A stretch of DNA of 64,000 nucleotides from Molanna angustata (GCA_963576475.1 OY754978.1:19413678-19477677), one strand, 5' to 3'; counted from the first letter of the stretch, positions 1 to 10,744 are shown. Program-made: numbers and translations. Notes: generated from the sequence alone by a model not told the origin.

Positions 1-600
1 AGTCTCACTTTCTTGGAGACCTCATTTAACTCCAGTAACATTTAGGCCAGCTCTTGAGGGTTGTTGCTAATTTGAGGGTTATTATTGTTGTTGTCGTGAG
101 CAAATCTTAGGTGGTTTAGTTTTTTCTTATCACTGCGGACACTTTTGTTTTTTTTTTTATATATAATGACATTTACAATTCAAAGATACAGTCAACCATC
201 GAAACCCTCAGGGTTTATCTGAGGTTGACGAATTCAGTTTGGTAATTTTAATATACATAATTCATAAAACAAAAATAAAATAAAGAAACAAATAAGTGAG
301 CAAATAAATAAATACATAAATCAAAAAAATCCTATATACCTATATACATATAAAGATAAAAAGAATACGATTCAGGTTTCGACCTATGACAGCCGGTCAA
401 CTCAAGGAGTATACTTCTAGAGCACATAGCTGTCGTCATCGGACCTCATCATACATATACCTACCTTTTTAAGTGGGTAAAATATTTGGACATATCATTT
501 AATATTTTTGTTCTCCCAAGCTTTTTAAAAACATATTCTAATGCTATTATGAACAATTTTGGGAATCATCTGATGATTCTGGGGATAGTCAGAAAGCATT
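1..600. other. Unassigned AT-rich sequence
   Basis: No gene is visible. The stretch holds a T tract near 150, A-rich simple sequence with AAATA-like units around 270-330, and ordinary AT-rich DNA. Nothing here matched another part of the window by eye. Confidence 0.4.
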
Positions 601-812
601 TTAGCACAGGCACAGGCATTAAGATATGGCTTAAACTATGTAAGCACCAGTGAAGTGGTAAATTGATATTTATTGAAATGAAATAACTTATATTTACTTT
701 GTATGTTAACTATGAATGAATAAGCTTATATTATCTTAAGATATTTTGTATCTCATATATACTGAATGTTTTTGGATAGAAATAAATAAAAATATAATAA
801 AAAAAAATTGAT
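600..812 (+). repeat. 3' terminal part of a retroposon, ending in an A-rich tail
   Basis: This block shares an ordered set of words with 17330-17545: GCTTAAACTATGTAAGC, then TTTTGTATCT, then a terminal TAGAAATAAATAAA. The shared right end runs into A-rich sequence, as expected for the 3' end of a LINE or SINE. No protein is visible, so the parent element is unknown. Homology between the two copies is seen directly; retroposon identity is inferred. Confidence 0.5.
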
Positions 813-814
813 GC

Positions 815-1000
815 CATTGAAACATGGGCCATAATGACAGCGATGAATAGGCTCAAGGTATACAGTGCTAATAAAAAACTTCAACAAAAATGGAACGATA
901 CAGGTTAACTTTAATGAGGACTGATCAACAGATAAAATTCTCGAAAAAAGAGGAATCCGACAGGGTGATACAATATCCCCAATTTCGTCTCATTTTCCTC
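815..1000 (+). pseudogene. Short reverse transcriptase relic (non-LTR LINE)
   Basis: Positions 931-993 read on the plus strand as KILEKRGIRQGDTISP followed by ISSH. The core R-G-I-R-Q-G-D-T-I-S-P is the conserved block of non-LTR reverse transcriptases, normally followed by LFT, just before the YADD catalytic block. In-frame stops occur immediately upstream (TGA at 922-924), and the catalytic block is missing downstream. It is therefore a small decayed fragment. The clade cannot be fixed from so few residues; RTE or jockey-like are both possible. Confidence 0.6.
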
Positions 1001-1589
1001 TAATCTCTTGTTTAAATATTTAAATATAAAGTAGGTACCTTTATAAAAAGATGTTATACTTCAATTTTCAAACTAAGTTTCTTTTATTCATAATGTAGAT
1101 ATTAAAAACTATATATAACAGAATAATTTGGTGATATGAAAGAAATTTCTTTTAGATATGATAAATCACTTTTGAATCTATCAGTACTTAAATTAACGGT
1201 CAATACAATGAATGATTCATAGCATAGTATTAGTGAAGTGTCAAGTATTAAATTTTGTAGTCAGGGTGAAGTACGCGTCACTCCTGTAATCTTACCTACC
1301 CTCAACTACCCCTACCATCCCCTCCATCTCTAACCATCGCCAATTCACTCTCAGCCTTTTCTCACCCCTCACTTTAAAGGTCGTTTCAGGTCAAGAAATT
1401 CAGAAGTTTTCAATAACAATATTTCATCGTAAACACTTCATAAAAAAATCACAAAATTCGACCTCTACGGTTCTTGTACGATTTTATAAAGAAATAATTA
1501 AATGAATGAGAGAAATTTGAAATGTATTTTTGTTATTTTCAAATCATAAAATTGTTCCGTATAAAATTAAGTTATCTGCTATTCGAATA
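1000..1589. other. Unassigned sequence with a C-rich patch
   Basis: Mostly AT-rich. Positions 1265-1375 are unusually C-rich on the plus strand (many CCT, CCC and CTC words). No open frame of useful length and no match elsewhere in the window were seen. Confidence 0.35.
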
Positions 1590-1773
1590 CTGGTGGGCAA
1601 GTCTGGTTCAATCGGCGAAATCAAAACCCTAACGATTACCCATATTATGGATATATGTAATTACTATATGGAATTCTATAACATCTTTAGATGTCATACA
1701 TAGAACTCCATATGATAATTATATCCATGATATGGGTTTTGATTTCGCCGGTCGAACCAGACTTGCCCCCCTG
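1590..1773. mobile_element. MITE family A, copy 1 (near-palindromic element)
   Basis: The two ends are inverted copies: the right end finishes GACTTGCCCCCCTG and the left end starts CTGGTGGGCAAGTC. The arms continue inward through GGCGAAATCAAAACCC and a central ATGGATATA / TATATCCAT pair, so most of the element can fold on itself. No coding capacity. Related copies lie at 33672-33840, 39247-39508 and 59261-59444, with a fragment at 7430-7565. The transposase family is not known; no clear target duplication was found. Confidence 0.7.
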
Positions 1774-3366
1774 AGGTGCTTTGATTTTCTGGTATTCCTG
1801 TAATATTCCATCTTCGTCTCTTGAGGTGTAATTTTGTTAAAAAAAATATTTGAAATTATTTCATCTCTGCGTATTTCTTCAATTCTGAATTATTTTCACT
1901 CTTCAATGACACCAAATACTTTTCTATAAAAATGAATGTTGCATAATTATTTTATATTAGAATAATTTTCGGTTACAATTGATTTTAATAAATTGAATGA
2001 AATGTTCGTGAAATATTTAATTATTATTTTTTTTCTATTTTGATCTTGTGGTTGTATCTTCTAATCGACTATATCCATTTTATAGGTTATTACTTAACTA
2101 AGTATCAACATGTTAATATAAAAAAAAGATAATAGAGAAAAGTGAGGAGAGAAAATGACTTGAATTGGATAAGGATTCACTTCGGCATTGAAATGGAAAA
2201 CCGTTAATGGAGTAAGGAGAATCTATGAAAAGGACGATTTGTTAAAATTGGAATAGGGACTTGGATCAAATGCACGTTCATAATATTTTGTTAATATTTC
2301 ATATATAAAATATTAAACAGATTTTCTATCCCTGTGATACCTAATCTTAATATCAGGTCTATCGGAGCAGACGTTTCGTCACAAATACCCTGACAGTTCT
2401 ACACCCCCACAACATCTACGTATTCACCCTCCCGACAGCTTCGAGTTTCTGAACTGTATACGTCATAATCCTAATTAGATGTTCAATGCATTTACAACAA
2501 ATTGTAAAGCTTTCTCTAGGGGTAGGTACGTGAACGAATGGAAAGCCTCGCCAACTTGAATGTTATTCTGGTTGGCCAGTACTGTCAAAACTTTATAATA
2601 TTAGCTGTTGAAATCTTCTAGAGAAATCTGTCCGACGTGAACGGTAAACGCTATCGACGCCGCCGAACTGAATCTTGTATACGACAACTTCACAGGGGAG
2701 ATTTCATCTTAATGTTCCAAGACACGAGACAAGTTAAATACTAATAATTATCAGACAACTAATTATTATCATTATTTTAGACTTAAAGCGAGAAGGCTTT
2801 GACAAGTTCGCTTCGCGTCTTAGTCGGAGAATTACGTGCGGCAAATTGAAAACTTGAGCGAATCGAGAATTCAATCTCGCCCCGAAAGAAGCGTCATGAT
2901 TATTAATTTTTGATTAAATTCCATATTATTAAAAGAGCTTAAGATACATTTATATACGTACATGCAATCATATCGTGTCCCTGATAAAGCCGATAAACCA
3001 TTGACAAAACATTACGATCCAGATAAATAATTATCACATTAATACATCTTCTTACACTAATTATTAGATAATAGGTATATAATATGTATCATGTATGTTT
3101 TTTCGGCGTCCTTCTCTTATTTTCTTTTGTAAGTAGTTGTATCATCTTATTCTTTGTAAAATTTTCCTTTCATACTTTTTTTTAATTGTTTTAATTGTAA
3201 TTATACACATATGAGAGAATAGAGAATTTAAAAAGGTATTTCAAGATAGAATTATATGTCGTACAGCTATGTATCTTTGCCTTCTATAATCGGTTAATAT
3301 TTTGACGAATTATGAATATGCATACTTGAAAAACACCAATTCATTTATATACAGTAATTCAACTAT
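1774..3366. other. Unassigned sequence with two GC-richer islands
   Basis: No gene is supported. AT-rich background is broken by more balanced stretches at about 2340-2720 and 2785-2900. The second begins after an acceptor-like TTATTTTAG and includes TTCGCTTCGCGTC. All frames contain stops within about 25 codons, so coding function is not supported. A conserved non-coding element or an old repeat are alternatives. Confidence 0.3.
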
Positions 3367-3577
3367 TTTTTAACAGATTTTTAATTATCTCAATAGAGAC
3401 GAAGTTGGAATATTTACTGTAGGAGAACCGGGAAATCTAGGCACCTACAGGGCTTACGACCTGTCATCGGCTGGTTTACGTGATCACTTTATGCGCTTGC
3501 GCAACGTTCATCAATTATGCCTTTTTAATGAGCCTTTTTAATGCCCTATTGAGATAATTAAAAATCTGTTAAAAAAT
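3367..3577 (+). mobile_element. MITE family B, copy 1, with terminal inverted repeats
   Basis: The left end TATTTTTTAACAGA, continuing through TTAATTATCTCAATAG, is repeated inverted at the right end (CTATTGAGATAATTAA, then TCTGTTAAAAAAT). The interior carries the family hallmark GCACCTACAGGGCTTACG, then CTGTCATCGGCTGG and GCGCTTGCGCAACG. There is no coding capacity. Other copies: 32605-32788, 34085-34410, 38440-38690, 40005-40100, 42485-42920 and 57085-57370. The sequence after the right end, with TCCCGACAGGG and AATCCAATGTTTGCG, recurs near 33940-33995 and 42480, so some copies carry a second, outer inverted repeat. Confidence 0.7.
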
Positions 3578-4100
3578 ACCTTTGAATCCCGACAGGGAAA
3601 AAAATCCAATGTTTGCGCATATGCAATAATAAAAATATTCGAGTAATTCAACTAGTTCAAACAATCACTTTTGATTTATATATTTATTTGAAAACACATT
3701 AATTCCGTATGTCTAGTAACAATAATTGTACAATAATAATTACTTAATAAGCTACATATTTATACAACCGGTTTCAAAATGGCTGATTTTTCCTCAAAAC
3801 AGAGGACAACTTTGACTTTTTTATTGATTTACTTTACAAACAGTACATAAATAATTATATATAATATTTAGAACCTACCTAACACAAAGTCAACTCCGAG
3901 AATTATCAATTCTTTCTCGCGATAATGAAACGATTTCAGAGGGCGAAATATTCGTCAATTTTAAAATACGAAAACAGCCAGCATTGTGATATTTTGAGCA
4001 TCCTATCCCTGGGAGCATCGAGCAATGAACATACATAATTTCTTGTCTGTATGTTTGTTTGTCCGCTGTTTAGAGCACCAAGAGGTAGGCAGCATACATA
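3578..4100. other. Unassigned AT-rich sequence
   Basis: Apart from the family B outer-end sequence at 3585-3625, no recognisable feature was found. Confidence 0.35.
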
Positions 4101-4103
4101 CAT

Positions 4104-4400
4104 TCATTCATTCATTCATACCATCACGGCATATCCCACAATGTGGGGTAACTAGCGAAAGGTGTGCGGGTGTGCATTGCCTTATAAAAGGGAGCACAAC
4201 ACATATGTGTATACCCACACACCAGTCTCGTCTCACCTAAAAAGGCACTACATTCAGAATGGGTGGTGAACCTCATTGCTGAACTATGTCAGATGTTATT
4301 GTTGCCTGTTGTATTTTCGATTACCCAGCTGTTACGGGACATTCGAAAACAGTAATAGAAAAGAGTGGAAGCACTACTCTAAGCCGGTGCCTCACAGCAT
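4104..4400 (+). repeat. Repeat family C, copy 1
   Basis: Starts with an (ATTC)n run and continues through CACAATGTGGGGTAAC, GTGTGCGGGTGTGCATTG, CTCGTCTCACCTAAAAAG and TGCCTGTTGTATTTTCG. The same ordered blocks recur inverted at 58475-58790 and 23965-24195, with a piece at 7216-7286. The (GAAT)n run at one end suggests the simple-repeat tail of a retroposon, but no tRNA-like head or protein is visible. Class is therefore unresolved. Confidence 0.6.
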
Positions 4401-4439
4401 ACATACAATTGTATTAATAGTTGTTTTTAAGGTATTTTA

Positions 4440-5010
4440 TTATTCTATACAAAACATGTATGTCAGGAAATCATAGTATCATACTATTGAGAGACCTCGT
4501 AGATATTGTGCCATACAAATTGTACGAAACGATGTCGTCACTAAATTCAATTTATACTAAGATTGTTAAAAAAAAGTTTAAGATATACTGTTATAATCTT
4601 CTTCTTTACCCTTAGCGCTTTTGTCCCGTTTCTATCGGGGTACGCTTTGACAATGATCCTGGAATTGGCGAGTCTGGTTATTACATTGAAGCGACTGCCA
4701 TCTGACCTTCGTAACCCTTAGAAAGGGGAACCAGACAAATTGGATCATGGTTACACATAGCTAGTGATATAAATCCACGCATAGATTTTTTAAAAATCCA
4801 GAGGTGCGTGCCCCGCCCGGATTCGAACCGTCAACCTCACGCATGTGAGGCGACGACCTTACCGCTGGACTATCAGATGTACTGTTATAATGTAAATATA
4901 TTTTTATAGAAATTAAAATTATTTAGTTGGAGTGTTTTGCTTTTTTCAAGATTTAAAAATAAATATAAATATTGGCAGATAAACACATAAATTTATGTTG
5001 AATGTTTTTC
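4440..5010 (-). repeat. Repeat family G/H, interrupted by SINE D
   Basis: Positions 4440-4597 and 4892-5010 match, in inverted order, the continuous copy at 22000-22520. Shared blocks include the cytosine-rich ATGTCGTCACTAAATTC, ACATGTATGTCAG and AGATAAACACATAAATTTAT. The uninterrupted copy shows that 4598-4874 is an insertion. No protein is encoded. Confidence 0.6.
4581..4891 (-). mobile_element. SINE D (tRNA-derived, (GAA)n tail) with a 17-bp target site duplication
   Basis: The element proper is 4598-4874 on the minus strand. Its head is tRNA-like: AGTCCAGCGGTAAGG resembles an A box, and GGTTCGAATCC is a good RNA polymerase III B box. Its 3' end is AAGCGCTAAGGGTAAAGAAGAAG. The flanks 4581-4597 (AGATATACTGTTATAAT) and 4875-4891 (AGATGTACTGTTATAAT) are a 17-bp target duplication with one mismatch, typical of LINE-mediated retroposition. 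A fragment of the 3' end recurs at 31225-31275. The tRNA parent is unclear because the anticodon stem has an indel. Confidence 0.8.
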
Positions 5011-5354
5011 TTAATGAAAAAAAAAATGGTGAAACCCTGGTTCTTTTTATGAAAAAAGTGATTTGATAAATTAAATTGTCTATACTTAAAACAAATCAGC
5101 GTTCTAACATTAATGATTTTTGAGATAAATATATGGAAATATAAAATAAAGATTAAATATTGATAACCTCTAACTGGAATTAAAATTAAAGAGTATAAAA
5201 GTTTTGTTGGCCTAAAATTTTCTATACTTTCTGAAATTTAGGGTATTTTTATTAACTAGTTTTTATACCCGGCGTTACTCGAGAAGGTAAATATGAAGCA
5301 ATATGCTAACGTATCAAGAAAATTGTTTTCGTGACTTTGAACTGTTTGAAATTT

Positions 5355-5645
5355 ATAAAAAAATATAAGGTATAGAGCAATATTTTTTTTTTACAAATTA
5401 AAGAAGAACAAAATACCTGGAAAAATATGATATGACGTTGCATTAACGCATCAGGTTAAGTAAATAAACCAAAAAAAAATTTTTTTACGCAATGGCGCTG
5501 AATGGAAAATAAATGTTTTTTTAGGTTTATTTACTAAACCTGAAGCATTAATGCAACGTCACATCATATTTTTCAAGATATTTTTGTCTTCTTTAATTTA
5601 AAAAAATATATATTAGGTACTCTACGCCTTATAGTTTATTAAAAA
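5355..5645. mobile_element. Foldback element with arms of about 110 bp
   Basis: The left arm (about 5370-5475) carries TATGATATGACGTTGC, ATTAACGCATCAGG and TAAGTAAATAAACC. The right arm (about 5525-5640) carries the inverted versions GGTTTATTTAC, CCTGAAGCATTAATGC and AACGTCACATCATA. A short spacer with an A/T run separates them. No coding sequence. Mismatches are scattered, so the element is old. Similarity may extend outward to about 5255-5720. Confidence 0.65.
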
Positions 5646-5699
5646 AATATGATAAACTTTGAAAATCGGGGTATGCCATTATTTTTCTACAAGAATTTA

Positions 5700-6300
5700 T
5701 ACAGAACATTATCAAAAAGTTAAGGTATATTTTTGTTTATTAATATCCAAACTATCTAAATTATTTTTTTCAAAACGATTTGATAAGAAATGATTGTATA
5801 TCAAATTGAAAAATAGGTACGTTGGCAACAGTCCCCTCCTTAAATAAATAAATAGTTAAAATACTTTGATTTCATAGAATTGTTCAATACTTTTGGTTGT
5901 TTCATTGAAACCTAATGCGGTCAAACGACCCAATTTTGAACAATTTCCTGAAGCAAGTATTTTTGCTGTACAATTACTGATACTTTAGTTTAAACAACCC
6001 AGTCAAAGACCAGGGACTAAGATAAATTAGAGACATATTGGAGAGCAAAAACATTCACTGACAGAAAAACTTAAGAGACTATCGATGGAATGGATATATA
6101 ATATATGCACAAAAGATTATTGTAATACGTGTGTCTCATCAAATGTTGATGTGTAGGTACGTGTACTTTCCATTGCATTGTATTGTATTGGTTTATCCAC
6201 CATAGGCTACCAAGCAGAGCACTCGGAGTCGTCATCAATAAATTATAATTAATCAAATTATTATTATCAAACAAAGACAAAATACTCTATGATAGCTGTC
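5700..6300. other. Unassigned AT-rich sequence
   Basis: No gene or repeat family was recognised. The short frames on the minus strand look like chance open reading in AT-rich DNA. Confidence 0.35.
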
Positions 6301-6301
6301 T

Positions 6302-6650
6302 ATTGTGATAATAATAATAATAATAATACAAAATCATAGTGGAAACAAGAAAAAGTAACAATAGTCCCAATAATATTATCGTCTACAGGCATCATACCAA
6401 AAACACTCCAAAAAAATATAGACATACTAAAGTTACCCCCATACGCCATCACCAATATACAAAAAACTACAATAATCAACACATGCACAATATTCAAAAA
6501 ATTTCTACAGGTACCACTTTAAACAACTACACACAACCACACAGACACACAAACACATAGCCTCACAACTTGAGTACGCTCCGTTGTGAAGGAAATTACC
6601 GGATCATAACCGAGATCAACATGTTTGCAATGATAATAATAATAATGAAC
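6302..6650 (+). mobile_element. Dong-like (R4 clade) LINE, 3' fragment between (TAA)n runs
   Basis: From 6340 to the TAA at 6520-6522 the plus strand reads WKQEKVTIVPIILSSTGIIP, then about 40 more residues that include INTC and end in KKFLQVPL. This matches the C-terminal end of the larger copy at 29385-30341 (RKIIILPFIISATGIIPKS...MNTCRIVKDFLNV). The fragment starts directly beside a run of TAA units (6305-6329), and its 3' untranslated part ends at another TAA run (6630-6648). Family knowledge: Dong of Bombyx belongs to the R4 clade and inserts into TAA repeats. 5' truncation is evident, since only 61 codons remain. Confidence 0.8.
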
Positions 6651-6790
6651 ACTTCCTTGCACCCTGCGCAAGTTGCGAGTTTTTTGCCGTATGGCAATTT
6701 CTTCCAACTAACCAGTGTTTCCAGCCCATAATGATAAAATCTGCAATTTACACCTATAGAGTATGCGCACTGGTAAACACAACCACTCCC
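6640..6790 (-). repeat. LINE F 3'-UTR fragment
   Basis: GTATGGCAATTTCTTCC followed by AACTAACCAG is the family F signature found at 24260, 30700, 46310 and elsewhere. Only the signature and some flanking sequence are recognisable here. Confidence 0.45.
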
Positions 6791-6799
6791 AGGGTGATC

Positions 6800-7215
6800 T
6801 CTGTTTCTTTTATTCATATACGTTATTTCTGTTATCAGATCATTTGTTTTTGTAAAATGAATTTATTTTATAAATAAATAAATAAATTCATTAATTTTTG
6901 ACGGGTTATACGTGACTTGTCTCCACCTAATATTGGTGAACAGAGTTTGACCCTTCAGCGGCGGACTAGGGGATGATAAAACAGGTTTTTGATTATTCCA
7001 ACCAGCGATAGGGCACGGCCCGCGGCCGAGGATGCCGTGCCGGGTTAAAGGCTATTATTGATGAGAGACGCTTCTGAATGATGTCGAAAAACCTGCAGTG
7101 TGGCAGAAGTGTTAAAATATTACCATTAAATATTTTCACACGGATTTTGAAACATTGTTACAAAATAACTTCGTATGTAGTTACCATTGTTTGATATAAA
7201 TTTAAATAAACATTA
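6800..7215. other. Unassigned sequence
   Basis: Includes an AAAT-rich stretch near 6870 and a GC-rich patch near 7010-7045 (GGGCACGGCCCGCGGCC). No matching copy was seen elsewhere in the window and no coding frame is convincing. Confidence 0.3.
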
Positions 7216-7286
7216 ATTTATTCATACCGTAACGGTATATCCCAAAATGTAGGGTAACCAGCGACAGGTATGCAAGTGCACGTTGT
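7216..7286 (+). repeat. Repeat family C fragment
   Basis: TTTATTCATACCGTAACGGTATATCCC and the following GGGTAACCAGCGACAGG match the first part of family C at 4110-4165. The copy stops where SINE S begins. Confidence 0.55.
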
Positions 7287-7440
7287 CGGCCTTCACGGCT
7301 CAGTTGACAAGATAACTGACTGGTGAGCCAAAGATCCCGGGTTCGATTCCCGGTGAGATGTGAGACGATGAATATCGTTAGTCTCCAGAATGTGGCAACT
7401 TGTTATTGGGTGCATGTTAAATTAATATTTGACATAGTAT
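7287..7440 (+). mobile_element. SINE S (tRNA-derived), copy 1
   Basis: The head GCCTTCACGGCTCAGTTG resembles a tRNA D-arm with A box, and GGGTTCGATTCCCGG is a perfect T-arm and B box. The body is GAGACGATGAATATCG, TTAGTCTCCAGAATG, then TGGCAACTTGTTATTGGG, and the 3' end is TAAATTAATATTTGACATAG. Copies: 15630-15808, 16428-16582 and 53783-54200 (split), all on the minus strand, plus a body fragment at 29325-29411. Confidence 0.75.
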
Positions 7441-7565
7441 CTTATGGAGTACTATAGCGTCATAATATATTATATGTAGAACTCCATAAAATAATTAAAT
7501 CCACGATATGGGTAAACATGGATTGTTTTGATTACGCCTGTTGACCAGATTTGACCTCCGATCTA
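7430..7565. mobile_element. MITE family A fragment
   Basis: Retains the central part of family A (ATGTAGAACTCCATAAAATAATTA, then ATGGGT and TTTTGATTACGCC) and ends near GACCAGATTTGACCTCC. The left arm is mostly lost. Confidence 0.5.
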
Positions 7566-7569
7566 AGGA

Positions 7570-8489
7570 TTGATTACCTTGTTGGGCAGCATCAATTGTT
7601 TTTGTTAATAAAAGAAAAGTAAAAAATCATTCACACAAACAAACTCAGAATATTGTTTTTTGATATCTGTTTCAATTCGACTGGTTCATAACTTTACGTC
7701 GAACTTTACTGTGAAAAACCTTCAATATGATTACAATTTTGAGCAACAAGACTCGCTTACGATTATTAAAACAGTTTTAACCAGCATATAATAAGTTGAG
7801 AAAATGGTTTATTGTAAGAAATCTCCCATTTGATATTATTTAAGTGGTAGATCAGAATCAGGATTTACTGTAGTCCACATCTTATGTATATGGTTGGAAA
7901 ATCACAATTAACAATGAATCTTTTTATTTATAATTTTCACACTTATCAATTTGTTTCAAATAGCCTTCGTTCTTCTTTAGGTTCTATTTATTGATAGTAG
8001 GTCGTCCCCGTCTTTTTGTTTTCCAAAATTATCTTATTATTAGTTGTGAGTTCAATACCAATTTGTCTTGATATTTTAGAAAACAATTCAATTTTACTAA
8101 AATCAGTGTCTTTACTTTATTAAGCAAAAAATTACTTTTTACATAATGACTTAGACTTATTGTCCATATTCAATTTCAGCTAGTCAACCACACTCATTGT
8201 ATAATAAAACTCGCACAACATTACTTCTCATTTATTATCTGTGAAAAAAATCTAGTTAATATTATTTATATAAAATAATTAGTAGATATCTCTCTTGGGA
8301 GAATGTTATTACTGTGTAGATTCATTTCTTTTAATTTTTAATTAAAACAAGTATGTGAAAGCTATTAATGACAAAAATGAAGAAAACAAGTTTAGTACTA
8401 AGTATATTATTAATATTTTAAAAATATTATGTTAAAACAAATAACTTAAGGGGCCATATAAACCTAAACACCTCAATTTCAAATCAAAT
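7570..8489. other. Unassigned AT-rich sequence
   Basis: About 900 bp without a recognisable gene, repeat family or strong inverted repeat. Confidence 0.35.
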
Positions 8490-8878
8490 CCCTCAAATAT
8501 GTTTAACAGTGTGTTTCTAGAAAAAATAGTACAAGTCTTTTCAACATTTCTCTAGTGATTGTTCGTGACACAATTTTAAAATTCAGCCTAAATTCCCATA
8601 AATAAATGATTAAAAATATCCTTTTGTACAGCATTTTTGTTAAATTACTCCATAACCACGTGTCGTAGAGAAATAAATCTAAAGAGTGCATAAAATCAAA
8701 GTGAATGACCGATAAAGTTTTTTCATTTCAACTAAGGTTTGTTCTTAAAATACAAAAAAATCAACAAATTTGGGGTTTCCGATATTTTAAATCACGTATA
8801 AACCATTTTTAACGCACGCGATATTTACCCTTACTAACGCGTAACTTCATAGTGCATTGGGCGGTTTTAATATAATTA
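8490..8878 (+). repeat. Repeat family E, uninterrupted copy
   Basis: Homologous, inverted, to 59120-59680. Shared blocks are GTTATGGAGTAAT (complement), TTTGTTCTTAAAAT, GGTTTCCGATATTTT and CTTACTAACGCGTAACTTC. This copy lacks the MITE A insertion present in the other one, so it serves as the empty-site reference. One end, with the GTTACGYGTTAGTAAG motif, also appears at 31325-31372. No protein. Confidence 0.65.
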
Positions 8879-8885
8879 TCATGGT

Positions 8886-9184
8886 TTCAGTCGATCCATG
8901 CGATCCATGGCATGGCTCCCACGTATCTTTCAGACTTCTGCATCCCTCTCACAGTAAACGAGCGACAACAAACACTTCGGTCAGCCACCACATTCGTGAT
9001 TGGCAAGTTGACTGAAATAAATAGAGTCAACACTTCATCCTTCGGTGATCGTGCTTTTGCTGTGGCCGGACCAGCCTCGTGGAATAAACTACCACCTGAA
9101 CTGAGGCAAATCGACAACTTAGCACTATTCAGGAAACACCTAAAAACTCACTTCTTCCGCGAGTCTTACAAAAACCCCTAATAT
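8886..9184 (+). pseudogene. C-terminal end of a non-LTR retrotransposon protein (CR1/L2- or jockey-like)
   Basis: An open frame of about 90 codons ends at the TAA at 9179-9181. It contains HGMAPTYLSDFC, then SFGDRAFAVAGPASWNKLPP, ELRQ and FRKHLKTHFF. The pattern S-x-G-D-R-x-F-x-V-A-G-P-x-x-W-N-x-L-P-x-x-(I/L)-R, followed by F-K-x-x-L-K-T-x-L-F, is the usual extreme C-terminus of many non-LTR reverse transcriptase proteins. The upstream reverse transcriptase and endonuclease are absent, so the copy is 5'-truncated. It abuts repeat E. No clear A tail is seen downstream. Clade assignment is tentative. Confidence 0.7.
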
Positions 9185-9189
9185 ATTCA

Positions 9190-10080
9190 AAGAGGTTATC
9201 ACAAAAACGGCGCTATAAAAATAATCCAAATTTATTATTATTATTCAGTCACTAAGTTTAGCGTTATATGTCCTCTTAAACTGTTACCTAATACATGTAC
9301 TGAAATATTTTTAATATTATTTATTTTGGTACGTTTTGGGTCATAGAGTCTGCTATATTATTTTAACTACGATGTAATAATACCTATGTACTTACATAAA
9401 AAATCTTATTTTAGTTTCTGTAAATCTAAAATAATTTATTTTCTAGAGGTTAAATATGTATGAAGACTCCGTGATAAAATAGATATTATTTCCTCTAAAC
9501 TGTGTCGTTGAAAATTTTAATTTTTTTCCCTCTCGGAAAAATAAAAGGCCTTTTCCTAAACAATACGTAATATCATAAGAAGAGATCATACTATGCTACA
9601 TTCTCTTTTCATTTTAGGCATTTTTCCCGTTACCCGGTTTTTTAAATCCCCTTATATGAAGACGTAAACTTTTATCGTCACAATAAAAATTGCTTTATTG
9701 TATTTTAAATCTCGCAGAAGAACCTTTTTTTATAAGGCGATGCTAAGATCAAATTCTTTCCTTTTTATTTCCCTAAAAACCCGTCAGGCTTATGGGCATT
9801 TTTGGATATTTAACTTAGAATTATATGTTTGCCATTAAATAAAGCTTTATCCGAGAATAAGAATAGCGATGAAAGCAAGTACATAATTGCTTGGGCTTGT
9901 GGTGTGAATATTTTTATATGTTTATCCCTGAATGTTTAACAATAAACATTTAAGTTATAGGCTACGCAGTCTATTCTAAGTATAAATACGAACATCAAGA
10001 CTTAAATTCTGACAAATACGAAAATTCATTCATGAGAAAAATCTTTATCACTGTAAAAAACTTTTATTTATATTGGTCTC
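9190..10080. other. Unassigned AT-rich sequence
   Basis: No gene or repeat match was found. The first 100-200 bp may be 3' untranslated sequence of the LINE tail that ends at 9181. Confidence 0.3.
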
Positions 10081-10205
10081 GTCGTCTAATGGATACGAAT
10101 CTGCACTTCAAAATTATTGATAAATTGTTGATGGCTTTCATGGATCATACCTATACCTAGTAAGATATTTGACTTATGATCCAAAAGACCCGGGTTTAAA
10201 AATGA
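10080..10205 (+). other. Possible broken tRNA-like sequence
   Basis: GGTCTCGTCGTCTAATGG resembles the acceptor, D-arm and A box of a tRNA. About 70 bp later, GATCCAAAAGACCCGGGTTT resembles an anticodon 3' side and T-arm. The two parts are separated by extra sequence and the B box is degraded. A decayed tRNA-derived SINE is more likely than a tRNA gene. Confidence 0.25.
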
Positions 10206-10309
10206 CTTACTATATACATACTATATACAATTGTTCATATTTGGATATGTACTGCCTCACTATACGAGTCATTTCTGAGGCAGGACTTCTTCAAAATGAT
10301 ATCTTCTTT

Positions 10310-10440
10310 TTCATTAGTCCTCCTTAGTCCCGTAATGGACATAGGCCTCACCCTGTGACTTCCACAACTCCCTATCTTAAGCAGACCGTATCCATCCGCC
10401 TCCAGCCACTCGTCTATTATCATCAGACTAAACTGCACTT
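10310..10440 (-). pseudogene. RTE-type LINE C-terminal relic
   Basis: On the minus strand one frame reads GGGWIRSA*DRELWKSQGEAY followed by VHYGTKED and a stop. This matches the RTE tail signature W-x-R-x-A-Q-D-R-x-x-W-x-x-x-x-E-A-(Y/F) also present at 16951-17065 and 41157-41349. The stop replaces the Q of AQDR, so the copy is dead. Confidence 0.65.
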
Positions 10441-10744
10441 CTTTTTCCCGTTCTAGGTCTAGTTCTTTCTTATTCTATCTGGAATCTATGGGTCGAACGA
10501 TATAACGATACGATATATTAAAATACACGACAAAAACGATAAATTACGTGACGCGACAAAATCACTTTGACAATGATATAATTAATATATTTATATTTTT
10601 AAATCTATTCTGAGGCATTACTTTTTCTAAACGATACAAAATTTCTATATTTTTATTCAAGATAAATATACATACGTTTTCAAGAGATTTACATATTAAT
10701 TGGATGAATTAAAAACGGCTATAATACTGTAACATTCCGGTTCT

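Noticed and set aside
6325..6560. 73-codon open frame on the plus strand as a gene
   Set aside because: It is out of frame with the LINE protein end read from 6340, which matches two other copies.
7290..7360. Functional tRNA gene with a perfect B box
   Set aside because: Continues directly into the SINE S body, and the anticodon arm does not pair well.
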